From contig NZ_JALEBH010000001.1 in the NCBI RefSeq assembly GCF_022758885.1, positions 2,108,001-2,172,000 of the forward strand: a stretch of DNA of 64,000 bases. Direction: 5' to 3'. This document shows, piece after piece, positions 8,250-18,029 of this stretch. Under the pieces are notes generated by a model. The model had not been told where the DNA came from. It searched no databases and saw only the letters and a list, made by a program, of their open reading frames with translations. Source of the DNA: Sphingobium sp. BYY-5. Its GTDB lineage: Bacteria > Pseudomonadota > Alphaproteobacteria > Sphingomonadales > Sphingomonadaceae. The position numbers were made by a program, and so were the translations under genes. How positions within the stretch are numbered: position 1 is the first letter of the stretch; the number at the start of each line of letters is the position of its first letter.

Positions 8250-9656
8250 ATGACGAAACAGCTCCTTGCCCTGCTGCTCGGCGCCAGTGCCCTGACCGCC
8301 TGCGCCGCCGGGCCGGACTTTAAGGCGCCCGCCACGCCAGCCACGGCCGCCGCCCCGTTCATCGGGGCGGCCAGCCCGGCGGTGGCCCAGGCCCCCGCCG
8401 ACGATCATTGGTGGCGGCTCTATAACGACCCCCTGCTCGACGGCCTGGTGAAGGACGCGATGACGGCCAACACCGACATCCGCGTCGCCGTCGCCCGGCT
8501 GGAACGCGCCCGCGCCCAGTTGCGCGGCGCCCGTTCCGACCGGCTCCCCAGCACGACGCTCAGCGGATCGCCCAGCTACGGCCGCGTTTCCCAGGCCCAG
8601 ACCCTGCCGGGCATGGACCGGGAAAACTGGACCGTCGATATGGGGCTGGACGTCGCCTATGAAGTCGACCTGTTCGGCCGGGTGAAGCGCAGCATCGAAG
8701 CCGCACGCGGCGATGCCGGCGCGGCGGCGGGCGATGCCGATGCGGTCCGCGTCGCCGTGGTCGCCGACACGGTGCGCGCCTATGTCGACGCCACCGCCTC
8801 CGCCCAGCGCATCGCCGTGGCGCAACAGACGGTCGACCTGCTCGACCAGTCGCTCCGCATTTCGCAGGCGCGCTTCGACGTGGGCCGCTCCGATCGGCTT
8901 GACGTGATCCGCATCACCAGCCTGCGCGACCAGCAGAAGGCGCTCATCCCGTCGCTGGTGGCGGATCGCAACGCAGCGCTGTTCCGTCTTGCCACCCTCA
9001 CCGGCCGCACGCCGCAGGATTTGCCCGCAACGGTGCGCGACGCCAAAGTGACGCCGGACCTAAGCCAGCCCATCCCGGTCGGCGACGGTCAGGCCCTGCT
9101 CGCCCGACGGCCGGACGTGCGCGCCGCAGAACAGAGGCTGGCGGCCGACACCGCGCGGATCGGCGTGGCGACGGCGGCGCTCTACCCGCGCATCACGCTG
9201 GGCGGATCGATCGGCACCACCGCGATCGGCGGCGGCAATATCTTCGGCGGCGGGCCGCTCAACTGGCTGCTGGGACCGCTCATCAGTTGGGCCTTCCCCA
9301 ACCAGGAAGCGAACCGCGCGCGCATCGCAGCGGCGCGGGCCGATGGCGACGCGGCGCTCGCGACCTTTGACGGCACCGTGCTGCGCGCATTGGAGGAAAC
9401 CGAAACCGCCCTCTCCACCTATGCCAATGCGTTGCAGCGGCGCGCCTCGCTCCAGACCGCCCGCGACGAAGCCGCCCGCGCCGCACGCATCAGCACCGCC
9501 CGGCAAAGGGAAGGACAAATCGACTTCCTGACCGTCCTGGACGCGCTGCGGACCCAGGCGGCGGCCGAAGCCGACCTGGCCAGCGCCGATCGCGCGGTTG
9601 CGTTCGCCCAGGTCGACCTATTCCGCGCACTGGGTGGTGGCTGGACCGACGTTTGA
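8250..9656 (+). CDS. Outer-membrane efflux channel, NodT/OprM-type lipoprotein
   Basis: A 468-residue TolC-like channel. The N-terminus has a lipoprotein signal with lipobox LTAC (Cys about residue 18). Two OEP repeats follow, with the usual PDHWWRLYNDPLLDGLV-like opening and the central RRPDVRAAEQRLAADTARIG motif. It forms the trimeric outer-membrane and periplasmic tunnel for the pump. AAGGAC overlaps the pump stop 12 bases upstream, so it is the last gene of the operon. Confidence 0.94.
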   Translation: MTKQLLALLLGASALTACAAGPDFKAPATPATAAAPFIGAASPAVAQAPADDHWWRLYNDPLLDGLVKDAMTANTDIRVAVARLERARAQLRGARSDRLPSTTLSGSPSYGRVSQAQTLPGMDRENWTVDMGLDVAYEVDLFGRVKRSIEAARGDAGAAAGDADAVRVAVVADTVRAYVDATASAQRIAVAQQTVDLLDQSLRISQARFDVGRSDRLDVIRITSLRDQQKALIPSLVADRNAALFRLATLTGRTPQDLPATVRDAKVTPDLSQPIPVGDGQALLARRPDVRAAEQRLAADTARIGVATAALYPRITLGGSIGTTAIGGGNIFGGGPLNWLLGPLISWAFPNQEANRARIAAARADGDAALATFDGTVLRALEETETALSTYANALQRRASLQTARDEAARAARISTARQREGQIDFLTVLDALRTQAAAEADLASADRAVAFAQVDLFRALGGGWTDV

Positions 9657-9665
9657 CGGCAAATG

Positions 9666-9691
9666 CAGCGGCGGGAGCGTTCTCGCCGCTG
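9666..9691 (+). terminator. Hairpin terminator after the efflux operon
   Basis: CAGCGGCG (9666-9673) pairs with CGCCGCTG (9684-9691), 9 bases after the channel gene stop, with further wobble pairs inside the loop. The T-run is weak (GCTAATTC), so confidence is moderate. Confidence 0.5.
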
Positions 9692-9904
9692 CGCCGCTAA
9701 TTCGCCTTCTGAACGCCCAAGGTCCAACGTTTCGAAGGAGAACGCAGAGGGCCGGGAAAATGAAAATCGATGCCGTCGGTGGAATGAAATTTCCGTGCAA
9801 TTTCGACCGACGCCGCCAACTACTAAATTCCGTACAACTTCAAAGATTCAAATAAACCTTTGATTATTATACATTTTTTCCTGTCATATTCTCTCTGCGT
9901 TCCG

Positions 9905-9977
9905 TTGACACCAAGTTACTGCCCCGTCAAATGTAATATTCGCGCTACAAAAGAGCGCAGCAGGAAATGGGGCCAAA
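9905..9977 (+). promoter_or_regulatory. Promoter region of the polysaccharide locus
   Basis: The gap between the efflux operon and rfbF (9692-9977) holds no supported gene and is clearly A/T-rich from about 9840. A consensus -35 TTGACA (9905-9910) is followed after 16 bases by a 4/6 match -10, TCAAAT (9927-9932); a second AT-rich hexamer, TAATAT, is at 9934. The ribosome site AGGAAATGGGG precedes the GTG start at 9978. Confidence 0.45.
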
Positions 9978-10751
9978 GTGTCTATCAAAGCTGTCATCCT
10001 TGCAGGCGGACTAGGAACACGCTTGGGGGAGGAGACCTCTATCCGGCCTAAGCCAATGGTCGAAGTCGGAGGTATGCCCATTTTGTGGCACATCATGAAA
10101 ATCTATTCGAGTCATGGCGTAAACGATTTCGTCATCTGCCTTGGCTATAAAGGATACATGATTAAGGAGTATTTTGCGAATTACTTCTTGCACACCGCCG
10201 ATGTGACGATCGATCTCTCCAAGAACAATATAGAAGTGCATGAGAATTGGAGCGAGCCGTGGCGGATTACCCTGGTGGAGACAGGGACGGACGCGATGAC
10301 TGGTGGCCGCCTCAAGGCGGTACGCCGGTATCTTGATGCCGACCAGCCCTTTTGCTTCACTTATGGCGACGGCGTTGCCAACATCAATGTATCCGCGCAA
10401 CTTATTTTCCATAAAGAACATGGACGGAAAGCGACCATCACTGCCGTCTCTCCCCCAGGGCGCTTTGGCGCGTTGGAGTTTGAGGGGAACTTGGTGCGCA
10501 ACTTCAGGGAAAAACCTGCGGGTGATGGCGGCCTCATCAATGGCGGCTTCTTCGTGCTCGATCCCTCTGTCGTGGATCTGATCGATACGCATGGCACCAT
10601 CTGGGAACGCGAGCCGCTAGAAAGGCTCGCCACCGCCGGTGAGCTGGCCGCGTACCGACATGACGGCTTCTGGCAACCGATGGATACGCTGCGCGACAAG
10701 CAGTATCTGGAGGAACTGTGGCACAAGGGAGCGCCCTGGAAGTCATGGTAA
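9978..10751 (+). CDS. rfbF: Glucose-1-phosphate cytidylyltransferase
   Basis: A 257-residue nucleotidyltransferase that makes CDP-glucose from CTP and glucose 1-phosphate, the first step to CDP-3,6-dideoxyhexoses. It opens with ILAGGLGTRLGEET and RPKPMVEVGGMPILWHIM, the nucleotide-binding signature of this family, and has FCFTYGDGVANI further on. The start is GTG. Base composition is lower in GC than in the pump genes, a hint of transfer. Its TAA overlaps the ATG of the next gene (ATGGTAA, 10745-10751). Confidence 0.95.
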   Translation: MSIKAVILAGGLGTRLGEETSIRPKPMVEVGGMPILWHIMKIYSSHGVNDFVICLGYKGYMIKEYFANYFLHTADVTIDLSKNNIEVHENWSEPWRITLVETGTDAMTGGRLKAVRRYLDADQPFCFTYGDGVANINVSAQLIFHKEHGRKATITAVSPPGRFGALEFEGNLVRNFREKPAGDGGLINGGFFVLDPSVVDLIDTHGTIWEREPLERLATAGELAAYRHDGFWQPMDTLRDKQYLEELWHKGAPWKSW

Positions 10752-11833
10752 GCGAGACTTTCTGGCGGGAGCGCAGGGTCTTTCTCACGGGGCATACCGG
10801 TTTCAAAGGAAGCTGGCTTGCCATGTGGCTGACGCAGATGGGTGCGGAAGTCACCGGCTTTTCCTTGCCCGCCGACGATGTCAGCCTGTTCCGACAGGCG
10901 CGCCTCCAGGATCGCCTGATCCATGTCGAGGGCGACATTCGCGACATGGCGGCGGTGGAGGATGCCCTGGCGCGGGCGCGCCCGGAAATCCTGTTCCACC
11001 TTGCCGCGCAGCCACTGGTGCGCCGGTCCTACGACCACCCGATCGAAACCTTCGCGACCAATGTACAGGGAACGGCGCATGTGCTTGATGCCTGCCGCCG
11101 CGCCGTGGATCTGAAAGCGATCGTCTGCGTCACCAGCGACAAATGCTATGAAAATCGCGAATGGATCTGGCCCTATCGCGAAAGCGACCCGATGGGCGGC
11201 TATGATCCCTATAGCGCCAGCAAGGGCGCAGCCGAACTGGTGATCGCCGCTTATCGCCGCAGCTTCTTCGGCCAAAGGCCGTTGCTCGCATCGGTGCGCG
11301 CGGGCAATGTCATCGGCGGCGGCGACTGGGCAGCCGACCGGCTGATTCCGGACATCATCCGCGCCCTTATCAAGGACAAGGCCCCCTTCATCCGTTCGCC
11401 CGCATCGATCCGGCCGTGGCAGCATGTGCTGGAAGCATTGGGCGGCTATCTCATGATCGCGCAGCGTCTTGCCAGTGGCGACACATGGGCGGCAACCGGC
11501 TGGAATTTCGGCCCCGCCGACGACGATACCCAGCCCGTCAACTGGATCGCCGATCATATGTGCGCGGCATGGGGTGGCCCGGCCTGGTATAGCGAGGAGC
11601 AAATCCAACCGCACGAAGCGAAGATACTAAAGCTCGACTGCTCCAAAGCGCGTGTCGAACTGGGCTGGCGTCCGGCGCTCCGGCTACGGGACGCATTGGA
11701 CTATATTGTTGCGTGGCATCATGCCGTCGCCGAAGGCAGTGACGCGGCGCAAATTTCTTTTGCACAACTTGATGCTTATCGAAAGCAGCTCGGCCGTGCC
11801 CTGTCCGGGGAGAATTACGTAAATGACTGTTGA
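10745..11833 (+). CDS. rfbG: CDP-glucose 4,6-dehydratase
   Basis: A 362-residue short-chain dehydrogenase/reductase that converts CDP-glucose to CDP-4-keto-6-deoxyglucose. The start ATG 10745 overlaps the rfbF stop. The NAD-binding motif [10 protein letters not shown] is at the N-terminus, and the catalytic YSASK (YxxxK) lies in [17 protein letters not shown]. It overlaps rfbH by 11 bases, so rfbF, rfbG and rfbH are translationally coupled. Confidence 0.95.
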   Translation: MVSETFWRERRVFLTGHTGFKGSWLAMWLTQMGAEVTGFSLPADDVSLFRQARLQDRLIHVEGDIRDMAAVEDALARARPEILFHLAAQPLVRRSYDHPIETFATNVQGTAHVLDACRRAVDLKAIVCVTSDKCYENREWIWPYRESDPMGGYDPYSASKGAAELVIAAYRRSFFGQRPLLASVRAGNVIGGGDWAADRLIPDIIRALIKDKAPFIRSPASIRPWQHVLEALGGYLMIAQRLASGDTWAATGWNFGPADDDTQPVNWIADHMCAAWGGPAWYSEEQIQPHEAKILKLDCSKARVELGWRPALRLRDALDYIVAWHHAVAEGSDAAQISFAQLDAYRKQLGRALSGENYVNDC

Positions 11834-13187
11834 ACAGCCGGTAGCCAATCCGGCTGCCCTGGCCGGAGATTGCGACGAGGCGCAACTCCGCGCCCTCATC
11901 CTCGACCTTACGGGCGAGTATGCGCGACGATTTCATGCCACCAAAACCTTCGTGCCAGGCGAAAGCCCCGTCCCCGTATCGGGGAAAGTCTATGACGAAA
12001 CCGACATGCGGAACCTCGTCGACTCCTCGCTCGATTTCTGGCTTACCACAGGTCGGTTCAACGACGCATTCGAGGCAAAACTGGCCAAGCGCCTGGGCGT
12101 TGCCCATGCCCTGACCACCAATTCGGGTTCATCGGCCAACCTGTTGGCGCTCTCCACGCTCACTTCGCATTATTTTCGCGGTGAAGCGCTGAAACCCGGC
12201 GACGAGGTTATCACAGTCGCCACCGGTTTCCCGACGACGGTGAATCCCTCGTTGCAATATGGGCTGGTCCCGGTGTTCGTCGACGTGGACATCCCGACCT
12301 ACAATGTCAAACCGGACATGATCGAGGCCGCGGTCAGTGACAAGACCCGCGCGATCATGATCGCGCACACGCTGGGCAACCCGTTCGACCTGGCCGAAGT
12401 GATGCGTGTCGCCGAGAAATATAATCTCTGGGTGGTCGAGGATTGCTGCGACGCGCTGGGCGCCACCTATAACGGCCAGGGCGTCGGCACCTTCGGTCAT
12501 ATCGGCACGCTCAGCTTCTACCCCGCCCATCATATCACCATGGGCGAAGGCGGCGCGGTGTTCACCGACAAGCCGCGCCTCAAGCGCGTGATCGAATCCA
12601 TGCGCGACTGGGGCCGCGACTGCTGGTGCGCACCGGGCAAGGACGATACCTGTGGCAAGCGTTTCGCCCGCAAGCTGGGTAGCCTGCCGATGGGCTATGA
12701 CCATAAATATACCTATGGCCATGCCGGCTACAACCTCAAGATCACCGACATGCAGGCAGCCGTGGGCCTGTCGCAGCTTGGTCATCTCGATGGCTTCATC
12801 GCTGCCCGCGCGCGCAACTTCGCCGGCCTGACTGAGCGGCTGCGCGCCCATGAGGATGTGCTGATCCTGCCGGAAGCGACACCCAACAGCGAGCCGTCCT
12901 GGTTCGGCTTCCCGATAACCATACGTCCAGAAAGCGGCATCAATCGCGAGGAACTGGTCCAGTATCTGAACAGGAAGAAGATCGGCACCCGCCTGCTCTT
13001 TGGCGGCAACCTGCTGCGCCAACCTTACATGAAGGGCCGCAACTATCGTGTCGTGGGTGATTTGGCGAACGCCGACCTGGTTACAACCAACACCTTCTGG
13101 ATCGGACTCTTCCCCGGTCTGACGGCGGATCATCTGGATTATATGGCCGAACAGATCAGCGCATTTATCAGAATGAACAGAACCTGA
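11823..13187 (+). CDS. rfbH: CDP-4-dehydro-6-deoxyglucose 3-dehydrase (E1)
   Basis: A 454-residue PMP-dependent enzyme of the aspartate aminotransferase fold that removes the C3 hydroxyl. The usual Schiff-base lysine is replaced by His236 in [14 protein letters not shown], the family hallmark that prevents transamination. The [2Fe-2S] ligands are intact and show the known C-X57-C-X1-C-X7-C spacing: Cys209, 267, 269 and 277. Function needs an E3 flavin/iron-sulfur reductase (RfbI/DdhD type), which is not encoded in the window. Confidence 0.95.
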   Translation: MTVEQPVANPAALAGDCDEAQLRALILDLTGEYARRFHATKTFVPGESPVPVSGKVYDETDMRNLVDSSLDFWLTTGRFNDAFEAKLAKRLGVAHALTTNSGSSANLLALSTLTSHYFRGEALKPGDEVITVATGFPTTVNPSLQYGLVPVFVDVDIPTYNVKPDMIEAAVSDKTRAIMIAHTLGNPFDLAEVMRVAEKYNLWVVEDCCDALGATYNGQGVGTFGHIGTLSFYPAHHITMGEGGAVFTDKPRLKRVIESMRDWGRDCWCAPGKDDTCGKRFARKLGSLPMGYDHKYTYGHAGYNLKITDMQAAVGLSQLGHLDGFIAARARNFAGLTERLRAHEDVLILPEATPNSEPSWFGFPITIRPESGINREELVQYLNRKKIGTRLLFGGNLLRQPYMKGRNYRVVGDLANADLVTTNTFWIGLFPGLTADHLDYMAEQISAFIRMNRT

Positions 13188-13276
13188 CGACCACGCGCCA
13201 AGAATAGCGCCAATATAACAAGAAAACACTGAAAGCCGTATGGCTGGTTGATAGCGAAAAATATTGGAGAAGTATC

Positions 13277-14395
13277 GTGTCCAAAGACATTTTCCACGAC
13301 CTCTTCGTTCTTGAGTTGGCTAATAATCATTGGGGAAAGCTCGATCGTGGATTGAAGATCATCAACGACTTCGCCGAAGTGGTAAAGTCCAATGGCGTTC
13401 ATGCGTCGATCAAGCTGCAGTTCCGCGATGTCGATGACTTCATTCATCGTGACTTCCGCGACTACAGCCATATTCGCTACATCAAGAAGACCTTGGACAC
13501 CCAGATGCCCTGGGAAAATCTGCACGCCATGGTAGAAGCCGTTCGTGCGGCTGGCATGAAGACCATGGTCACACCCTTTGACGAGGTGTCGGTCGACAAA
13601 TGCATCGAATTTGGCGTCGACATTTTGAAGATTGCCAGCTCCGACATCCGCGACAAGACGCTGCTGCGCAAGATCGCGTCGGCCGGCAAGCCGGTGGTGG
13701 CGTCATCGGGCGGAGCCGATACCCATCATATCGACGCGCTGGTCGACTATTTCGTTTCGCGCAATGTTCCCTTCGCACTCAATCATTGCGTGTCGCTCTA
13801 TCCGTCGGAAGACAGCGACCTGGAACTCAACCAGATCGACTATCTGCGCACTCGATATCCTGGCGTTACCATCGGCCTATCGACCCATGAACAGCGTGAC
13901 TGGCATGACTCGATCCTGATCGCCTACGGCAAGGGTGCACGCACCTTCGAACGTCACATCGACATCGATTATGAAGGCGTCCCGGTCAGCCCATATTGCA
14001 CCAAGCCGGAACAGGCGGATGTCTGGTTCAAGGCCTTCATCAAGGCCAAGGAAATGTGCGGCGGCCCCGCCGAGGTCAAGCGTACGGTGCCGGAGAAGGA
14101 GCGCACCTATCTCGATGCGCTGGTCCGCGGCGTATATGTCAAGCGCAACCTGTCGAAAGGCCATGTGCTGACCGATGCGGACGTGTATTTCGCCGTCCCG
14201 TTGCAAAAGGGGCAGATCTCGACCCGCGAGTTTGAGAGCGGCGAAGTGCTCAATGCGCCGCTGGGCGCCGACCAGCCCGTGATGCTGAACGAGATCGACG
14301 CAGCATATAGTAAAGATCCCGAAATACTGGCCCTGGTGCCGGATCGCGGCCTGGAGCAGGCAGTCATCGAAGACCGGATTGCGGTCAACCAGTAA
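13277..14395 (+). CDS. NeuB-family (sialic acid synthase-like) PEP-condensing enzyme
   Basis: The 372-residue protein starts at GTG 13277 after GGAGAAG. The N-terminal TIM-barrel domain matches NeuB/SpsE proteins (LELANNHWGKLDRGLKII, LKIASSDIRDKTLLRKIA, FERHIDID), which join phosphoenolpyruvate to a sugar aldehyde to make a ulosonic acid. The C-terminal 60 residues form an SAF/antifreeze-like domain (RGVYVKRNLSKGHVLTDADV). No CMP-ulosonate synthetase or UDP-GlcNAc epimerase is near, so classical sialic or legionaminic acid synthesis is not supported. The acceptor is unknown and may be a deoxysugar from the rfb pathway. Confidence 0.85.
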   Translation: MSKDIFHDLFVLELANNHWGKLDRGLKIINDFAEVVKSNGVHASIKLQFRDVDDFIHRDFRDYSHIRYIKKTLDTQMPWENLHAMVEAVRAAGMKTMVTPFDEVSVDKCIEFGVDILKIASSDIRDKTLLRKIASAGKPVVASSGGADTHHIDALVDYFVSRNVPFALNHCVSLYPSEDSDLELNQIDYLRTRYPGVTIGLSTHEQRDWHDSILIAYGKGARTFERHIDIDYEGVPVSPYCTKPEQADVWFKAFIKAKEMCGGPAEVKRTVPEKERTYLDALVRGVYVKRNLSKGHVLTDADVYFAVPLQKGQISTREFESGEVLNAPLGADQPVMLNEIDAAYSKDPEILALVPDRGLEQAVIEDRIAVNQ

Positions 14396-14436
14396 TTGTC
14401 CAGCCTGCCGCACCTCAATCCCGCTACGGAAAAATA

Positions 14437-16290
14437 ATGACCAAAATCCGCCTGTCCGATTATATCGCCCACAAGCTGCACGACCATGGCGTGCGCCATG
14501 TCTTCATGCTTACGGGCGGCGGCGCCATGCACCTCAACGACGCTATGGGGCGCGTGAACGGACTGCGTTATGTCTGCTGCCATCATGAGCAGGCGCTGGC
14601 GATGGCAGCGGAAAGCTATACTCGTCTGTCCGGTCGGCTGGCGGCGGTCAATGTCACAACTGGACCCGGCGGGATCAATGCGCTGAACGGCGTCCACGGC
14701 GCCTTCACTGATTCCATCGCGATGATCGTGGTGTCTGGGCAGGCCAAGCGGGAAACGCTGGCGAGCAATGCGCCGGTGCGGCTCCGCCAACTGGGCGACC
14801 AGGAGGCGGACCTTGTGTCGATGGTGAAACCGATCACCAAGTTCGCTGCAATGGTCAGCGACCCGCTCGACATTCGCTATCTGCTGGAAAAGGCACTGTG
14901 GCTTGCGGAGACCGGACGGCCGGGACCGGTGTGGCTGGATATCCCAATTGATGTCCAGGCCGCGCTGATCGACCCGGAGGCGCTCCACGGGTTCGATCCG
15001 GTCCGCGAAGGCTATGGTCGCGATTTTGCCCTTCCTGCCGAATATGGCTGGTTGACCGGCGCGGCGCTGGACGAGGCGGCCCAACATGTCGTCGAGGCGG
15101 TGAAAGCCGCCGAACGGCCAGTGTTACTGCCTGGCACCGGCATTCGCATCAGCGGCGCCTATGACAGTTTCCTGCGCGTAGCAGAGAAGTTGGGCATCCC
15201 GGTCGCCCCGGCCTGGAACGCGCAAGACGTGGTGGCCGAAGATCATCCGCTCTATGTCGGTCGCCCTGGCACGGTGGGCGACCGGTCCGGCAATTTCACG
15301 GTCCAGAACAGCGATTGTGTGCTGGTACTCGGCTGCCGTCTGAACATCCGTCAGATCAGCTATAATTTCGCTTCCTTCGCACGGGCGGCAAAGAAGATCA
15401 TGGTCGATGTCGACGCAGCCGAACTGGCCAAACCGACCCTGTCGATCGACATGCCTGTCCACGCCAATCTCAGGGATTTCCTGCCCGCATTCGAACATGC
15501 GCTTCAAGGTCATGTGCGACCGGCTGCACACGCCACCTATCTGGGCTGGGCAATGGAACGGCGCCGCAAATATCATCCGGTGCTGCCAGAATATTGGGAC
15601 ACCAAGGGCGTGGTGAACCCCTATTGCTTCACCGAGGCATTATTCGAGCAATTGGAGGAGAACGAAGTCGTCGTCATGGCCGATGCCACCGCCGCGGTCG
15701 TGACGGTGCAGGCCGCGCGCCTGAAGCGCGGCCAGCGGCTCTATTCCAACTCAGGCGCAGCCTCTATGGGCTATGATCTGCCTGCCACTATAGGCGCCTG
15801 GCACGCCATGCCCGAAGGGTCGAAGCGGATCATTTGCATGGCGGGCGATGGTTCGATCATGCAGAATCTGCAGGAACTGCAAACAATTGTAGGGCAAGGC
15901 ATCCCAGCCAAGATTTTCCTCTACAATAATAGCGGCTATCATTCGATCCGCCAGTCGCAACAGGCCCATTTCAGCGGCTTCTCGGTCGGCTGTGGCCCGG
16001 ATTCCGGCGTTACCTTCCCTGACTTCGGGAAGGTCGCCGCTGCGTTTGGCTATTCTTTTACGCGCACGTCTGACCATGACGACATTCGCGATGCCGTGCG
16101 TCGCACGCTGGCTGCGCCCGGCGCCGCCATCTGCGAGATCATGGTCGACAAGGAACAGAATTTCGCGCCGAAATTATCGTCCAGGCGCTTGGAAGACGGC
16201 ACGATGGTAACTGCGCCGCTGGAGGATCTGTCCCCCTTCCTCTCTCGTGAGGAACTGGAGCAGAATATGCTCATCCCGATGCTTAATTAA
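14437..16290 (+). CDS. Thiamine-diphosphate enzyme, acetolactate-synthase-like (YerE-like)
   Basis: A 617-residue enzyme of the ALS/benzaldehyde-lyase superfamily. The catalytic glutamate is Glu51 in CHHEQALAMAAESY. The ThDP-binding motif begins GDG (470-472, MAGDGSIMQNLQELQ) and ends NN (497-498, LYNNSGYHSIRQ). In yersiniose synthesis YerE, of this family, adds a two-carbon unit from pyruvate to CDP-3,6-dideoxy-4-ketoglucose, exactly the product of an rfbFGH-plus-reductase pathway. The context therefore favours C-branching of a CDP-sugar over branched-chain amino acid synthesis. An N-terminal domain of another specificity cannot be excluded. Confidence 0.85.
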   Translation: MTKIRLSDYIAHKLHDHGVRHVFMLTGGGAMHLNDAMGRVNGLRYVCCHHEQALAMAAESYTRLSGRLAAVNVTTGPGGINALNGVHGAFTDSIAMIVVSGQAKRETLASNAPVRLRQLGDQEADLVSMVKPITKFAAMVSDPLDIRYLLEKALWLAETGRPGPVWLDIPIDVQAALIDPEALHGFDPVREGYGRDFALPAEYGWLTGAALDEAAQHVVEAVKAAERPVLLPGTGIRISGAYDSFLRVAEKLGIPVAPAWNAQDVVAEDHPLYVGRPGTVGDRSGNFTVQNSDCVLVLGCRLNIRQISYNFASFARAAKKIMVDVDAAELAKPTLSIDMPVHANLRDFLPAFEHALQGHVRPAAHATYLGWAMERRRKYHPVLPEYWDTKGVVNPYCFTEALFEQLEENEVVVMADATAAVVTVQAARLKRGQRLYSNSGAASMGYDLPATIGAWHAMPEGSKRIICMAGDGSIMQNLQELQTIVGQGIPAKIFLYNNSGYHSIRQSQQAHFSGFSVGCGPDSGVTFPDFGKVAAAFGYSFTRTSDHDDIRDAVRRTLAAPGAAICEIMVDKEQNFAPKLSSRRLEDGTMVTAPLEDLSPFLSREELEQNMLIPMLN

Positions 16291-16350
16291 CATGCCGAAA
16301 AATTCCCTCCAATCCGTTTTCCCGCCCGGCCGAAAGGGGCAGCAGTCGCT

Positions 16351-17013
16351 ATGTTCCGGCATGTGATATTCGATCTGGATGGAACGCTGGTCGATAGTGC
16401 GCGCCAGTGCATCGGTATTGTTAACGCGATGCTCGCCGACCGCGGCAGCGACCGGCGCGTCGATGCCGCTACTGCGCGCGTTCACATGAGCAGCGGCGGC
16501 CAGCATCTGGTTTCTGTCTTGCTAGGCACAGACGGTGGTGATCCGGCGGCAGAACTGGCTGATTTTCGTGCACGCTACCAGGCCATGCCGACGTCAAGGG
16601 AAGCATTGTTTCCAGGGGTCGCAGAAGGAGTCGCCGCGCTGCGGAGGGCCGGACTTACTCTTGCCATTTGCTCCAATAAACCCCAGCATCTGTGCGAAAA
16701 TGTGCTTGCCGATACGGGCCTTGCACCTCATTTCGCTGCCATAGTGGGCGAACGCCCGACGTTGCGCGCGAAGCCCGCTCCGGACTTGCTTCTGGCGGCA
16801 CTGAAGGAATTGGGCGGCGATGGGCGGGCTTGCCTTTATGTGGGCGACAGCGAAATCGACCATGAATTGGCTCGATCGGCGGACATACCCTTCTGCTTCA
16901 TGACCTATGGCTACGCCACGCCGCACTGGTCTCCTGAAGCAGGCGCAAGCTTCGGTTGCTTCCCCACGCTCGTCGCATCGATCATGGCTCGTCTGGGACA
17001 AGTCCATGCTTGA
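16351..17013 (+). CDS. HAD-superfamily phosphatase (Gph/PGP-like)
   Basis: 220 residues with all HAD motifs: nucleophile FDLDGTLVD (Asp8, with Asp10), motif II SNK, a lysine in RAKPAPDLLL, and motif IV GDSEIDHELA. The cap domain lies between residues about 15 and 90. The likely role is dephosphorylation of a sugar-phosphate or ulosonate-phosphate intermediate made by the NeuB-type enzyme encoded upstream, but the substrate is inferred. The stop overlaps the start of the next gene (ATGCTTGA, 17006-17013). Confidence 0.85.
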   Translation: MFRHVIFDLDGTLVDSARQCIGIVNAMLADRGSDRRVDAATARVHMSSGGQHLVSVLLGTDGGDPAAELADFRARYQAMPTSREALFPGVAEGVAALRRAGLTLAICSNKPQHLCENVLADTGLAPHFAAIVGERPTLRAKPAPDLLLAALKELGGDGRACLYVGDSEIDHELARSADIPFCFMTYGYATPHWSPEAGASFGCFPTLVASIMARLGQVHA

Positions 17014-17950
17014 ACCGAACGTCGCTCAGATGATTGTCCGCGGGGACCAGCATATTGCCATTGCCGGCGCTGGTGGCTGGATCGGGTTGGCGACGCTCGA
17101 CCTGCTGGAGCAGGCACTGGGCGATGCCCTGGCCGAACGCATTTCCTGCTATGGCAGTACAGAGCGCTCCTTGACCCTGCGCAGCGGGCGACAGGTGCAG
17201 CAGCGTCCTTTATCGCAGATCGCGACATTGAACGCCACGCGCATCTGGCTGCTCCATTTCGCCTTTTTGAACAAGGACCGGGCCGAAGCGATGAGCGAGG
17301 ATGCCTATCGTACCGTCAATGACACGATCAGCGCCACGGTCCTGAACGCTGTCAGCACGCTGCCGGTAGAGGCCGCATTCGTAGCGTCTTCGGGCGCGGC
17401 AAGCAAAGTTACCGACCCGTTCGCCAGTCCCGCCATGCGTCTCTATGGCCAGATGAAGCTGGATGATGAAGCACGCTTTGCCGACTGGGCGGAAGGTCAT
17501 GGACGCCGGGCAGTTATCAGCCGCATCTTCAACATCACCGGGCCATATATCAACAAGCATCAGGCCTATGCCATCGCCAATTTCATCATGGATGCGCTGG
17601 CCGACCGGCCAATTGCCGTCCGTGCCCCGCGTGAGGTGTTCCGCGCCTATGTGGCGATCCGCGAACTGATGTCGTTGGGGTTCGCTCTGATGGCGGACCG
17701 GAGCGCACCCGTTATCCGCTTCGATTCCGGTGGCGAAGCGATGGAACTGGGCAGGGTCGCCCAGAATGTAGCGCAAGTGTTGAACGGCGGCAGCGTGAAC
17801 CGGACGGCGATCACCGATGCTCAACCAGATCGCTATGTGGGCGACGACAGGGTCTATACCGCCTTGCGACATGCTCATGGTGTCGAAGCCGTGCCGCTCA
17901 GTCGGCAAATTCTTGAAACAGCAGATTATATGCGCGGACTTGTGAACTGA
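17006..17950 (+). CDS. NAD(P)-dependent sugar epimerase/reductase (extended SDR)
   Basis: The 314-residue protein starts at ATG 17006, overlapping the HAD stop; the open frame reaches back inside the HAD gene but the Rossmann motif IAIAGAGGWIGLATLDLL begins at about residue 14 from this start. The catalytic YxxxK is YGQMK, after a serine-rich VASSGAASK. The position after the ThDP enzyme parallels YerF, which reduces the branched acetyl group in yersiniose synthesis; this assignment is inference. Confidence 0.8.
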   Translation: MLEPNVAQMIVRGDQHIAIAGAGGWIGLATLDLLEQALGDALAERISCYGSTERSLTLRSGRQVQQRPLSQIATLNATRIWLLHFAFLNKDRAEAMSEDAYRTVNDTISATVLNAVSTLPVEAAFVASSGAASKVTDPFASPAMRLYGQMKLDDEARFADWAEGHGRRAVISRIFNITGPYINKHQAYAIANFIMDALADRPIAVRAPREVFRAYVAIRELMSLGFALMADRSAPVIRFDSGGEAMELGRVAQNVAQVLNGGSVNRTAITDAQPDRYVGDDRVYTALRHAHGVEAVPLSRQILETADYMRGLVN

Positions 17951-18029
17951 GCCACCCACGAGGTCTGGTATCGAGACTGGATGATAGGCGCGCAACCGCG
18001 CAAAACGGAATGCGAAGGAATGGAATTCC

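Noticed and set aside
7104..8825. Open reading frame of 573 codons on the minus strand opposite pump and channel genes
   Set aside because: Same reason: an antisense shadow of a high-GC gene.
13277..14395. Sialic or legionaminic acid pathway
   Set aside because: Only the NeuB-like gene is present; no CMP-synthetase, epimerase or aminotransferase accompanies it.
14437..16290. Housekeeping acetolactate synthase (ilvB)
   Set aside because: No small subunit (ilvH/N) or ilvC follows, and the gene sits inside the CDP-sugar run.
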